This document shows positions 53,400 to 64,000 of a stretch of 64,000 nt of DNA, piece by piece. The stretch comes from Rehmannia glutinosa. Its lineage: Eukaryota > Streptophyta > Magnoliopsida > Lamiales > Orobanchaceae. The position numbers were made by a program, and so were the translations under genes. The stretch is from the NCBI GenBank assembly GCA_016081115.2, contig JABTTQ020002610.1, positions 2,232,030-2,296,029 of the forward strand, given 5' to 3'. How positions within the stretch are numbered: position 1 is the stretch's first letter; the number at the start of each line of letters is the position of its first letter. The notes under the pieces were generated by a model, which saw only the letters and a list, made by a program, of their open reading frames with translations, ran no database searches and was not told where the DNA came from.

Positions 53400-53960
53400 T
53401 TCCACCGACTCATCCTCCGATTTGGACCTCTTGCTCGAGCTCGACTCCCCCAAGCATACTTGCTTCACGGGTTCGGGTGACCCTCTTTACTTCGCTCTTT
53501 TCGAGAGATAAATAGTAGCATTCCCTAGCCATCTGTTGATTCCCCTGGACCTCTCCCACTCCAAACTTCGTGGGGAATTTCATTTTTAGATGGTAAGTAG
53601 ATACCACGGCTTGGAATAGGTTCAGCCCGGGTCTTCCCAATATTATATTATAGGCAAAAGGCGCCTCCACCACTAGATACTTAATCATGAAAGTTCTTTA
53701 CACGACTCTTCACCCATAGAGGTGGGTAAGTCGATTGTACCCCTGTGGGTACAACCTCATTACCTCGAACCCCGTAAGAGGGGTCCCCACCGGCTTGATT
53801 GATGTTATCCCAAGATCCATCTTCCTTAGCACGCTTAGGGGTATAACGTCCACCGAGCCGCCACTATCCCCTAAGACCTTTTGCACGGCGAAATATGCCA
53901 CATCCATCATAATGACCATGGAGTCATTATGCTCAGTCCAATCCTTGAAGATCTCGCATC
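53400..53960 (-). pseudogene. Gypsy protease relic
   Basis: On minus GDSGGSVDVIPLSVLRKM lies near 53872-53820, with the DSG active site at about 53868. It is followed by ITSIKPVGTPLTGFEV, then in the next frame YLVVEAPFAYNIILGRPGLNLFQAVVSTYHLKMKFPT (53680-53575). This is the standard end of the gypsy protease domain. One frame change lies between the two parts. Confidence 0.84.
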
Positions 53961-54219
53961 GTCAAATGTGATCGAACCCTGGATCGTGATGACTGATGAC
54001 CTCTCACGACCTCCGGCTTGTAAGATCTTGCGTACCTCTTTCAAGCTCTCTGCGAATCCCTATTAGTTGGCCCCCGGCTATCACGTGTATTACCCCATTC
54101 CGAGGTAAATTATCTTGCCCATGGGGATGTGCTTGATCTACAGGTCTCTTTCTTTTGTCGGGACCCCGCCTATTACGCTCTTGTGACCTCATGGACTATC
54201 CTTGTTGGTCTTGCTTATG

Positions 54220-55180
54220 AACTTGTTCACCTTGCGCCCTGAAGTCTTTGGAGGTACCTTTGTTGGATGAGCCTCTTAATATCATCTTTCAACTCGAAAC
54301 AATCCTTCGTGTCATGCCCATGGTCTTTGTGGAAATAACAATATTTATCAGGAGTTCGCCTATTGGGAGTGGATCTCATTTTCTTTGGCCACCTCACCAA
54401 CCTTGAGTTCTCAATAGCCATCAAGGCATGCAACCTAGGACCGTTCAAGGGGTGTAGTTTTGGAATTTTGGTCCATCTAACTTTGGTGGATCTTTGTCAT
54501 GATCTTTTTCGATTTGTGTCGGCTCGGCTCCTTGGGCTCTCTCTTGTCCTTGGTTCTCGCATGCAGGACCACTCGCGATCTTTTTAGGAGTTCATCTCTT
54601 CCTCGTGTATGTATCTTTGTGCCATCTCCATCAAGCCTTCGACATCGCCGGGGGTCTCGGGCTAATGCCGATGCGAAAGGTCCATTTTTTGAGCGTGAAT
54701 CATGATATCGATCATAATATCAATTCTTAGTTCATCGACCTCCAAGACCTCATTGTTGAACGGATTAATGAAGTCTCGGCGGCTCTTCTTCCCCGCCGAA
54801 TAGTAAATAGGTATGTGGCCGATCTCGTAGCCTTCTTCTTGCGGCAAAATGAAAAAGGAATTTCCTTACCAATTTCTCATTAGACACCACGATACCCTGG
54901 TGAGGCTCGTGAACCACTCTTGCGCTCGACCCAACAAAGTGTAGTGATAATGATACGGGCGTTAATAGCGTTTGATTGCTGTATAGTTGCATCACGTGTT
55001 CAAATGTCGTTAGGTGTTCTTGGGGGTCCCCGCTTCCATCATATTGGGGTAGGTCCAGGAGCTTGAAATTTGGGGTCACTACCTCCATCAAGATCTCTTC
55101 CCAAAAAGGAGATCCTCTCTTTGCGGAGCGGCGGACGAATCGCGCCCCCTTCTCTTCATCTCCTCCAATTTCTTAGTGAC
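54220..55180 (-). pseudogene. Gypsy gag relic with zinc-knuckle
   Basis: On minus 55091-54765 gives the capsid start TPNFKLLDLPQYDGSGDPQEHLTTFEHVMQL, the YDGxxDPxEHL signature of Tat-like gag. The zinc-knuckle region at 54345-54280 reads CYFHKDHGHDTKDCFELKDD. A frame change splits them, and the middle of the capsid (54760-54460) is hard to follow. Confidence 0.85.
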
Positions 55181-55702
55181 GAGTTCGATTCGCTCACTAA
55201 GATCCTACTGATTATCACCTAATGGTACTCACATCATGGGCACCCCAACCCTTCGACCCCTAATCCCATTTTCTCGGAGGACCTCGGTCTTGGAGGAGGG
55301 GTCCTACTCTCGACTTCGTCCCCATGCTCAAGACCTCCCGGGATACTCCTCTTACCCAGCGCTTATGACCATCATTGTCCTTAGCCGGACCTATCATGGG
55401 GTCGGGTCGGGCAACCCTTCTCCCTATCTAACTCCTTCGCGAGTGCGACTTCTTTCCATGATCGGCTTCTCAAAGTCTTCCTTCCTCATAGAGATCGCCT
55501 GGTCCGAGTCTTTCCTCCCCATATCACGAGGATCCGAAATAGATTGAGACGAGGAGAACTTTGGCCGCAACACTTCCTTATCCTTCCCGGGGTCTCTAAC
55601 ACCCCTTCTCAACATGCTTCCCTGGGGTCTCCATACCTCCGCACCTCTTTTTTAGATAAAGGGAAGAAGAAAATTTCCCCAGACGGCGCCAATCGATTTA
55701 AA

Positions 55703-56119
55703 TCGGTGAGTTACCTTCGGGTAACCGTGTTCGAGTTCTTAGGTGACACGAAATAGATGAACACACGCCCGGCTAGTGGGGATGGTCCGACTAAGACCTC
55801 CGATGCCTAAGTCGGATCGAGTCCGAGAGGTATGGAGATACGTAGACAAAGGTGAATGTAAAAGTAAGAAGAAAAAGTGACATAATAAATAATTACCATT
55901 TTAATGTTCTTTGTAGCAATGTATTTATAGGAGTATTCGACACGGGTGAAGAACTTGGTTGTGACAAGTGTCATCATCCTAATAGTGGGATTGTACACGA
56001 TTGTCGGGAGAATCAATGGTTCTCTTTGAGTCAAGTCCTTTTCTCTAGGCGAATCGGGTCACGGGTCGGATGAGCGATCTCATTTTGGATTTAAAGGGGA
56101 AAAGATCTCCATGTGTATT
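55703..56119 (-). repeat. 5' LTR of Tat-like element, truncated
   Basis: It matches the first 400 bases (plus direction) of the LTR at 45731-46510. After 'aaaagatctccatgtgtat' at about 56119 the sequence changes abruptly. The minus-strand 5' half is therefore missing. Confidence 0.78.
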
Positions 56120-56690
56120 GCATATATATTCATTCATATCAAATTTTTTGGTTGGATTATTTTGTGGGTTTCGTATAAATATTGATTCGGCATAGAATAC
56201 GCCAAGTGAATAATCGAGGATAGAGTGGGCCGAGGTGTGACTAAAGCCCAAAAAGAGCTCTACTTAGGGCCCGATTTCTAGAAGCCCTCGGGTATGCTCG
56301 AGATATATAGCTCGAGTGTTCGGGATGAAGGTGAGTGCTCGGTATTCGATGCCTTTGCTTAAGTTTTCTAATTTAGATAAGATTTGATAACAAAGTCGTG
56401 ATTTCCTATAACCGTCTCCGGTAAATCAGAAAACCCTAATTATATTTGTTATAAATACCCATCTCTCAGTACGGTTAACCCTAATGCATTTCGATATTTC
56501 AATACACATTTAAATTACTCTCTCTCTACCTTTTGAGCACTATCCGACTTGAGCATCGGAGTAGGTATGCGGAGAAACCCTCCAGGCCCTCATTTTGTAG
56601 GTGTTCGGTGTATACGAAGGAGCTCGGCCGGTACACGGTGGAGTTTAACCACATTATCATCGAAGATTTTTTGGGTAACACCAAATATTG
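56120..56690 (+). repeat. Gypsy LTR piece in plus orientation
   Basis: TATA-like gttataaatacc near 56450, a CT-rich part near 56515-56530, then GACTTGAGCATCGGAGTAGG, the same phrase found in both LTRs of the gypsy element at 18970-24155. No gag follows. It is probably a solo LTR or fragment that replaced the end of the neighbouring LTR. Borders are approximate. Confidence 0.6.
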
Positions 56691-56708
56691 CATCGTTTTA
56701 TTATAATC

Positions 56709-56732
56709 ATATATATATATATATATATATAT
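56709..56732. repeat. (TA)n microsatellite
   Basis: A run of alternating A and T. Confidence 0.9.
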
Positions 56733-56872
56733 TTAAATGGTAGCTAGAAAAGTACTTATATAATTGTCGGTAATACAAAGGCCACATATACTAAAAAAGA
56801 AATAGCTTTAACCATTTTCCCATTCAAAATGTTAAAAAAAATATTGTGAGGCTTTAATTCAATAATTTACTT

Positions 56873-57140
56873 CACTATAAGAAAATTCAGTGTTTGAAGA
56901 CGTAAATGATTTTGTCACGAATTTTCTGATTATCTAAAAAATATTATCAGAATAAAAAATTATTATTTTTCCTCAATTATACCGACAAATCGCCGTGACC
57001 TTTAATTTACCGACAAAAAAATCGTAGTTATTTACCAACAGTTTTAGATTTTGTATGTAGATATTTATCTACAACGATTTTACCTACACTTTATAGTTAT
57101 CTTAAAATTTACCTACAATTTTTTTCTGTAAACTGTTTTT
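56873..57140. mobile_element. CACTA-related short element or fragment
   Basis: It starts CACTATAAGAAAATTCAGTG, a worn CACTA end. It contains ACCAACAGTTTTAGATTTTG and ATTTTACCTACACTTTATAG, as in the repeats at 29897-30360 and 38928-39215. The right end (TTTTTTTCTGTAAACTG) has lost the GTAGTG terminus. Confidence 0.55.
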
Positions 57141-58062
57141 CAACATACAAATCTGTTCTTTTAACATAAAAATCTCAAATGCACATTCCAATTTTAATTA
57201 GTCAAATTAAAAGTGAACATGCGTGTAAAATACTAGTGAAATCCATGTGGGATGTGTCCCTACTAGACTGCTCCTTCTCAGTCAAACAAAAATATGATTA
57301 AGCTGGATAACAAAGTCCAATAATTTTTGTTTGGTTTTGAGGATTAAAGCACCTTATAAAAATGTGTAATGTTGGAGTTGTGTCCAATTTTTATGTACAT
57401 ATTTAATTTGTATTATACACACACAATTTAGATACATATAGTTCCCAAATTAGGAAGAATCCAAAGACCAAAACATGATACTTCACTTGCTTGCATGTGA
57501 AATAATTAAGGTTTTCATGATAATACAAGACTATATATAAAATTGCTTCAACAATGTAGTAGCTCTTAGACACTATTAAGGCTCTTGTTTTCAAATCTGC
57601 ACATGTCTTTTGGCATAATCTAGCTCATAATTTAAGTCTTTTGATAATCGACATAGGAGTTCAGCACTTATTACTGTCAATTATAGTCAAGGATAATTAA
57701 ATTAGAAGTAATTAAAAGTTTCACATCGAATAAGAAAGACTTAAACTACTTAGGAGATAATAGTATTAACTGTACTTTTAACATGATTTTTGTAATACTA
57801 CTTTTAACATGATTTTTGTAATACTTGTTCATATCTATTAATGACAATTATTCTCATAGTGATATGTCACTGGATTTATCATACTGTAGTAAATAGCAAA
57901 ATTTTTAAATATAAGTCATATTAACATAATTCATACAAAAAGTTTGATACAGAAATCAACCACAGTTCCACTTATTTATCTTCCAAGTTGTCCACTTGAA
58001 TTTTCTAGAATCCAAGGCCCCAAAAATTGACTTGAGTAGCTTAAAACTAAGTCAAATTATTA
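57141..58062. other. Noncoding AT-rich spacer
   Basis: No gene is seen. A 27-base phrase, 'cttttaacatgatttttgtaatac', is directly repeated near 57775-57825. Confidence 0.45.
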
Positions 58063-58287
58063 GGTTCTATTTGGATTCACGGATTTGGAGCTAACTATTT
58101 TAAATCCATAACTATGACAAGTCCAGTAAGGTTGTTTTGATGAAGTTATTGATCAATAATGGATTTAAATCTATTTTTGAGTCGAGTTTGGAGGATTTCA
58201 AATCCATCTTATTAGAAGGAGACATTTTGAAATTCTTCTCTCAAATCCTCTCTCTAAGTTCAAATCTCTTTCAATCCAATTGCAACC
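58063..58287. mobile_element. Tourist-like MITE (tentative)
   Basis: The left end GGTTCTATTTGGATTCA and the complement of the right end, GGTTGCAATTGGATTG, are inverted repeats resembling PIF/Harbinger (Tourist) termini. The flanking trinucleotides are TTA on the left and TAA on the right, so the 3-bp duplication is not exact. Confidence 0.5.
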
Positions 58288-58442
58288 TAAAATAATCATA
58301 TGTGGAAGCTTAGGCCTTGAATTTCAATGGGATAAAAAGAAGAAAAACATTAGAATCAGTGAATATGAGAGAAATACAGATTTGAAGTTCTCGCCTTGCT
58401 CAAAAACTTACATGCTAATATATATCATAAAAATTGTCAATT

Positions 58443-59481
58443 CACTACAAAAAAAGTATGTTTAGTGACGCAAAACTTTTTACTTAGTGACGCTTATTAG
58501 CGTCACAAGGTATATTACCCACGCTTTTAAAAGCGTCATAAATTGCGTTGTTAAATTTGATGTCACGAAAATATCCGTGACGCAAGATCTATGCGTAGGT
58601 AAATCTCATTTCCTGACGCTTTTATCAAATACGTCATTATGTGGTGATGCTATTTTCTGTCACAATTAATAAAGATTTAATATATTTTAAATGAATTTTT
58701 GCTTACACTAAATGTGTTGTTAAATTTAAGGACGCTATTAAGCGTCTTTAAAATCGCGACGCTTTTGAAAATTAGTGTCATTAAAATTATAACGAATTTT
58801 AATTTTTTGGCGTTTGTAAAATTTATTAAAGATATATTATTTATTATTTTTTAAAAAAAATTAAACTTAATATTTAATATTTGACTCATTTTGAATATAT
58901 TTCTTGTTAGTCAATTATACACCACATGGTCTCTATTTATTAACTCTCAAACTCACTCTCAACACTTCAATCTTTCGATGTGGGATAAATAAAAGTGTAA
59001 GTAAATTTTAAAAATTTGGCGACAAATAAAAAAATGTGTAAGTAAAATAGAAAGTGTCAACAATTTTATGACGCTTTTTAACAAGTGTCTCCATTTTAAT
59101 GACACAAACAATAAAAGTGAAGTAAATTTTAAACATTTGGCAACAAATAAAAAAATCCGTAAGTAATCTAGAAAGTGTCATCAATTTTATGACACTTTTT
59201 ACTAACCGTTGTCATTTTAAGGACACAAATAAAAAAAACGAAAGTAAATTCTATAATTATCGTGACATTTATAAAAAAAATTCGATAATTTTATTAAGAT
59301 AATGACACTTCAATAAAAGTGTCATTAAATTTACTAAAATGCTAACGCTTTCTAATAAGTGTCACTAATGTTTATAATTTATAACGCTTTTTAAAAAGCG
59401 TCATTAAATACTTATTTATAATGACGCTTTTTGGTAGCGTCATTAAATTTGTGTTGGGATAGATCATTTTTCTTGTAGTGA
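58443..59481. mobile_element. Non-autonomous CACTA element with ATT target duplication
   Basis: The ends are CACTACAAAAAAAGT (58443) and the complement CACTACAAGAAAAAT (59481). The flanking trinucleotide ATT is identical (58440-58442 and 59482-59484), the 3-bp duplication expected of CACTA elements. The interior is full of repeated GACGCTTTTTAA / AGCGTCATTAAA phrases in both directions, as in the subterminal repeats where the transposase binds. No transposase is encoded in its 1039 bases. Confidence 0.9.
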
Positions 59482-59484
59482 TTA

Positions 59485-60699
59485 TTGGATAGAAGTCTCT
59501 AGTTCAAATCCCCGCATCTACATTACTTGGTCGATTTGTTAAAGGGCTTGTTTAATGCGGTTTTGTCCTGGTTGATATGGTTTTGCATCTTTATTACGTC
59601 ACAGGAGTTCCAGTGTGCATCGAATGATAGTGTTGCATTTCCGTTTCAAAAAAGAAAAACGAAAAGAAAACATGACAATCTCATTAGTGTACATGTGGTG
59701 ACCTTTCCTATGGTTTTCAAGAGTAGATCTAATATGATTATTGACTCTTCATATTTCAACGTCACTTTTCAATTTAATTATCATCGATATGTATATATAT
59801 ATATATACATGTCAATCATAATAACGATCTGGTAAAAAATTTAAAATTAATCGTTATACCTATATAGGAGTCAATCATATCTTGGACTAATTAAAAGTCT
59901 AGTTAATTAAAATTCATTAATTTGTGATTAACATGGATTCCCAAGATAAAAATCTTCCCTCTTCTTAGCCCTAATTTAGGACCACATGTATTACATGCCG
60001 ACTCAAAGAATGTCTGTATATGTGTGTAAGGATAAGAATAATCCCAAAGTCCCTTTAAAACCCTAATCCTAAGATCTTTGTCCTCTTCAATTGCTTGGAT
60101 CAAGAATTTGTGCTTCTTGCTCCATGTTCTGAACCTCGCTACATGCAAGGAAACTGCACATGGGTTGTGTTCAAATCTTGGACTAATGCCCACATGCATC
60201 TTGCAATAATATTGCCTTATATATATATATAGTGTATAGTATAATTGGATGTGACTTTCCTAACTTCTAGTGGGCTCATAGTACTATTTGATGGATTATG
60301 TCTGTGTACCAAGTGCCAAAATGTTACATTGACCATTTGCATATATTCATTTATGGGACAAGTCAAGTGAATTTCTTGGACATATATCATCTCTTATCAT
60401 GAGTATGCATGTTACGTTTCATCAATCCATGGTGAGAACAACATACCATGAGCACAATAATATACGAACATCATATGCCAAATTCTTGTGCCAAAATCAA
60501 GTATGTGTTGGTAAGTGATCATAAATTTCTTGAATATTTTATAAGATATTAGAGTATTTAGACAATTGAAATGAGAGCTTTTGAACTTGCAAAAAGATAT
60601 ATTAACAGCTTATAATACTTATTCGTATTCTATTTTTTCAATCGGATTAATTCTCTAATTTTTCACCTTACATAAGATTGTTATTATGTTTCTTTTTAA
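59485..60699. other. Noncoding spacer
   Basis: No convincing gene. Near 59492-59530, AGTTCAAATCCCCGC is similar to an RNA polymerase III B box, perhaps from another SINE fragment, but no A box is seen. A 98-codon minus frame (60199-59903) has no recognisable motif. TA runs occur near 59790 and 60220. Confidence 0.4.
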
Positions 60700-60825
60700 A
60701 AGTTAGAATCTTAGTTGGATGGGAGGATATAAATTTCAAATAAACTGAAAGATATCGGGTTCAAACTCAGGTCAATACTCTTACAAAGATTGAGCAGTAC
60801 CACTTGAGTTACAAACTAGTGGTTA
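60700..60825 (-). mobile_element. Second copy of the tRNA-derived SINE
   Basis: On minus: A box TAACTCAAGTGGTA (60811-60798) and B box GAGTTTGAACCC (60768-60757). The body shares 'aactcaagtggta', 'gctca(a/c)tctttgtaa' and 'gaaatttatatcc'-like phrases with the copy at 27407-27545. The B box has drifted (TTTGAA for TTCGAA), so this copy is older. A clean target duplication is not visible. Confidence 0.75.
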
Positions 60826-61547
60826 TTACCAAATACTCTGTTGTTTCATAAAAATTTAAAATAATTGTATAATTAAGTATTTACAATATGTCTGACACGG
60901 ACTAATAATTAGGACAATACTAATATTGTGGTTTTATACAACCAATCAATTAAACGAATTAATAATCTTAACTACCATGTGTAATTGGAATTTAAAGTCA
61001 CATGGTTTATATATATATTGAAACCAAGTGCAAACTTATACATATTTTTTTTTCTAATTAATTTTTTGATCTGCTACCTTGAAATTGTGATATTCATTTA
61101 ATTAGAAGATCGGAGGCTTCAACAAGTTTGACTAATGTGATTAGACAATGTAAACTAAAGTATCGAATATTTTTCTTGAAATATAAGATTAACTGAATAA
61201 AACATTTAATTAATATAAAATTTTAACAGTCTTAGGAAATTAAACTTCACACAAAAAGAAAAAGGAAAAAAAAAAGATATAAATTGGAAACTTTTGTTTT
61301 GGAATAGGTTCAAGCTAGTACAGCAGTTTGATATTAATGGACTTGGTTTTGAGTACCTTGGAAACGGCAAACATATAAAGATGGAAATTAATTATCATTG
61401 CATGCCCATGAAGCTGCCCTCTTTATTGCATTTGTTTCACGCGTCTACATACATTATCATGGCATCAAACTACACTACTTGAAATTCCATAATCATCTTA
61501 AAAATATCATGTGTGCTTGGTCAATTATAATTTCAATACATAAAAAT
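60826..61547. other. Noncoding AT-rich spacer
   Basis: Nothing recognisable. A 62-codon open stretch at 61294-61482 lacks known motifs. Confidence 0.45.
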
Positions 61548-62112
61548 ACAAAAATAGTCCTGTAACTTTACCTAGTAAACAATTTTGGTCCATTCGATTT
61601 GTGTTTTGCAAATTTAGTCCTATAATTTTAAAATTGTCACAATTTTTGTCCTTAATGACCGGAGCTACAAATTCCGGCCACAAAAGGTCACATGATTGGC
61701 ACATGGCCCGTTATGAGGCTCACTTGGACCCGTTATGAGCAAAAATGGTCACGAACTTTACCTAGTTGGCAAAATTAGTCATGTAACTTATTTTAATTCT
61801 TAAGAATAAAAAAGAATTTTATTTTTCTCAATTTGAAATTTATTCTTGTGATTAAATTTATTTTAAAATCTAAAAATTAAAATATAAAAACTATAATAAT
61901 TTTTTAAAAACTTAAAACAGTAAAAAAATTGAATTTACAATGAAAAATTGTTAAAAAATAAATATGAAAATTAAATATACTTTTTAAACATTTAAAATAT
62001 TTTAACATTCTAAAATTGCGACAATTTTAAAGTTATAGGACTAAATTTGCAAAACGAAAATTAGACAGGACCAAAATTACCAAGTAGGTAAAGTTACAGG
62101 ACTATTTTTGCA
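61548..62112. mobile_element. Long-TIR element of about 565 bp
   Basis: The left end ACAAAAATAGTCCTGTAACT and the complement of the right end, GCAAAAATAGTCCTGTAACT, are nearly identical. The inverted similarity continues for about 100 bases through TTTTGCAAATTTAGTCCTAT. A third partial copy of the phrase occurs near 61740-61780. It is noncoding. Long TIRs suggest a Mutator-like or fold-back element. Confidence 0.7.
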
Positions 62113-62144
62113 TTTTTTTCCTATCATACATAAAGTTTTAATCA

Positions 62145-62300
62145 GATTTCATGTTCAACTTTTCTATTCCACTTAATATTTTACTAGATTGGATGAATAA
62201 CATGTGTTTGAAATAACCATGAGCTAGATGTTGATTGTTTTAATATATTTACATATGTCATTTATTCGATGATGAAACAGGAATGGAACAAGAAATCGAA
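62145..62300. mobile_element. MITE copy 1 of a local pair
   Basis: The left end GATTTCATGTTCAACTTTTC and the complement of the right end (TTCGATTTCTTGTTCCATTC) are inverted repeats. It is related to the element at 62407-62548. Confidence 0.5.
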
Positions 62301-62406
62301 CCCAATTCTCTGCTCAAAATGATTAAAAAGATGGATACGGGTATTATCTATCATTTATCCCTCATAATATTAAAATTCATAACCTTGTTCCTAAAGGTGG
62401 GATTCA

Positions 62407-62548
62407 GATTTTCAGTTCCACTTTTTATTCCATTAATATTCGGATGAATGACGTGCTTAGATATATTAACAATCAATTACCCATATTTTTGAATGACACG
62501 TGTTATACATCCAAATAAGTAGAATAAGAAGTGGAACAAGAAAATAGA
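62407..62548. mobile_element. MITE copy 2 of a local pair
   Basis: TTCAGTTCCACTTTTTATTC on the left pairs with the complement of the right end, TTCTTGTTCCACTTCTTATT. The inverted repeat extends to about 38 bases and ends in GGATG on both sides. Confidence 0.58.
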
Positions 62549-62559
62549 TCACGGAATTT

Positions 62560-63476
62560 GGTCCTCTAAAAGTGGCCTTTATCTGACATTTCTAATATGT
62601 TTTTTTCAGTACAATGAGGGATAGTAATGGAGGGGGTACACGCACTCATATGAGATCAATAAAACACGATCATCCAACCTAACCAACCAACCACACGTCA
62701 TGCTTCCACCCCCTCCAAACCTACAATATTTGAGTTAGTTTTTCTTATCTTTTCTTTTTTTTTTTTACATTTTTGCATTCTATGTCTTTTGATTTTTCTT
62801 TTTTTAATGTGTCTTGATGAATATGCATTAATTGAGTGTAAAATTAGGTTATTGTCATAATATTGGACTTTATTTATAAATTGAAAAATGAGTGAGGTTG
62901 GTAAAAAGAGGTTTGAGAGAGATGAGATGGTTCAACTGAATGGCTTATATATCCCAACTGTCTCCTAATTACTTGAAAGGATTATCCATACCAAAATTTT
63001 ATCAAACTTTTTGTTGACAATATTGTACTGAAATTCAGGACAAGAACAATAACAGTTTCCTACTTCCTCACACAGACCTGCTAATCCTTTTTGTTCTTCA
63101 GAAGTGCCAAATGGCATATGGAATCAATTTTTCTTTTTTTTTTTTTTCTATAGGCATGTGCATTTTTCTATGTAGGAATTAAATGGTTTATTAATTGATA
63201 ATAATAATGATTTTTAATGCTTTTGAAGGTGGTGCGATATTTTCCACTGTGATTGAAGTTTTTGTTAATTGTGTGCAAAAGGGTACATTTTCATAAAAGA
63301 AATTTTAATTTGGTTTGAATTTACTTTTAGTTTAGCATGAAATATATATTGACACAATAGGAGGAATTTGTTTAGTTCAATCAAGTTTAGTTGGACATAC
63401 AGTACTTCAATTACAGCACAAGCTAGAAAATAAGGATACTTCATTGTAGGATGGCGTAGCCATACGGAACACATAT
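62560..63476. other. Noncoding spacer
   Basis: No gene seen. A short inverted pair, GGAGGGGGTA (62630) and CCACCCCCTCC (62706), lies 70 bases apart. Several poly-T runs occur. Confidence 0.45.
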
Positions 63477-64000
63477 TGTTGGGTTCGCTATATCGCTGGC
63501 TAAACGCAGCGGAAATTTAAATTTTAAATCATGCATACAATTATACATAAAAATAAAATCCCCGATTCTAGTAGCGGTTTAACGACCGCGCATTTATACA
63601 AGTGGTAAAATAAGATTTAGGATCTTACCTAAAATTGCTTCCTTTTGAAGATGATGTAGAAGTAATTCAAATTTCTCACAAAGAGGGTAAATCTCGCAAA
63701 CTCGCCAATAGAGATTCAAGCGCCTCTCTCCTCTAAGTGAGTCCACCTCCATTCAAGATGAATATATATCCGGACATGGACTTAGAGTCGTCTTTATCGA
63801 TCGAAATTAGAATCATTGAACCCTTCTAGTTTTAGCTCTCCACTAGCATATATCAAAAACATATCCTTAGTTCTTCTCAAGTACTTAAGGATCAACTTGA
63901 CGGCCTTCCGGTGTTCATCACCTGGATTGGGTCGATATCCGCTCATGCCACTCAAAGCATGTGCGACATCAGGCCTAGTAACATTGCATACATTATGCTT
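63477..64000 (-). mobile_element. 3' end of another Ty1/copia element, cut by window edge
   Basis: On minus from the window edge one reads TRPDVAHALSGMSGYRPNPGDE and KAVKLILKYLRRTKDMFLIYAS, then (after a frame change) LKLEGFNDSNF and DDSKSMSGYIFILNGG. This is the end of copia RT and the start of RNase H, at 64000-63745. The rest of RNase H is deleted. An LTR-like sequence follows and ends at 63477 with (plus) TGTTGGGTTCGC and ACGCAGCGGAAA, a common copia LTR terminus. The remainder of the element lies beyond the window. Confidence 0.83.

Larger units (their letters stand above)
45731..56119 (-). mobile_element. Tat-lineage Ty3/gypsy element with antisense ORF, degraded
   Basis: Related LTR sequences at 45731-46510 and 55703-56119 are in minus orientation (TATA-like TCCTATAAATACATT on minus in both). 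The primer site TGGCGCCGTCTGGGGAAA lies on minus at 55691-55674. From 5' to 3' on the minus strand there are gag, zinc-knuckle, protease, reverse transcriptase, RNase H and integrase relics. Then come a 72-bp tandem repeat and a plus-strand open region of the 'putative gypsy type transposon' kind, then the 3' LTR. This layout, with an antisense frame between pol and 3' LTR, is known for Tat/Grande/Retand-type elements. The 5' LTR is cut at about 56119, where another LTR piece starts. All frames are broken. Confidence 0.88.

Noticed and set aside
59903..60199. A 98-codon minus-strand gene
   Set aside because: No known motif, no splice or promoter context, and the composition is similar to surrounding spacer.
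1..64000. An undescribed defence, biosynthetic or regulatory system
   Set aside because: All multi-domain coding signals resolve into known transposable-element families, one viral relic and one plant pseudogene. Nothing left over forms a coherent gene set.

Overview
This window is plant nuclear DNA, most likely from a eudicot, and nearly all of it is transposable elements at different stages of decay. The evidence is plant-type LTR retrotransposons of the Ty1/copia and Ty3/gypsy (Tat-like) kinds, L1 and RTE LINEs, hAT, CACTA and Mutator-like elements, a tRNA-derived SINE family, and the wreck of a plant TORTIFOLIA1/SPIRAL2-type microtubule protein gene with plant-style introns. I see no bacterial-type operon, CRISPR array, rRNA gene or functional tRNA gene. 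The species cannot be named from the sequence alone. No intact host gene is visible. The only long open frame is the gag-protease-integrase part of a copia element (598 codons, minus strand, 41747-43543).

Layout. 1-3450: very degraded sequence with a caulimovirid-like RNase H relic on the minus strand. 3466-6230: 5'-truncated RTE LINE, minus strand. 6235-7090: leader-like sequence with a row of short hairpins. 7772-18960: a decayed TORTIFOLIA1-like gene, plus strand. A copia element (7943-12476, target duplication TAAAG) sits one base upstream of its ATG. Its introns hold an exon-like cassette and an L1 ORF1 (DUF4283) relic, and a gypsy element (18970-24155) follows its last recognisable exon. 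24600-29900: L1 3' ends, MITEs, minisatellites and a SINE with a perfect 18-bp target duplication.

29897-39215 is a nested stack. CACTA-like repeats contain a complete but dead hAT transposon (31000-38919, 8-bp duplication TAAATATT). Its transposase gene is split by a 4.1-kb LTR-type insertion (33135-37243, duplication ACTCG). 39274-40006 is a Mutator-like TIR element. 40118-44521 is an L1/copia chimera whose copia LTR is itself split by a solo LTR (43741-44514, duplication CAACT).

45731-56119 is a roughly 10-kb Tat-lineage gypsy element in minus orientation. The gag, protease, reverse transcriptase, RNase H and integrase are all recognisable but broken. It also carries a plus-strand (antisense) frame of the 'putative gypsy type transposon' kind and a 72-bp tandem repeat. 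56120-63476 holds smaller elements: a gypsy LTR piece, a CACTA element with duplication ATT, a second SINE copy, a long-TIR element and paired MITEs. 63477-64000 is the 3' end of another copia element that runs off the window.

There is no pathway linking these genes. The useful biology is the order of insertions, which the target duplications let one read, and the death of the TORTIFOLIA1-like gene. I found no convincing evidence for an undescribed biological system.
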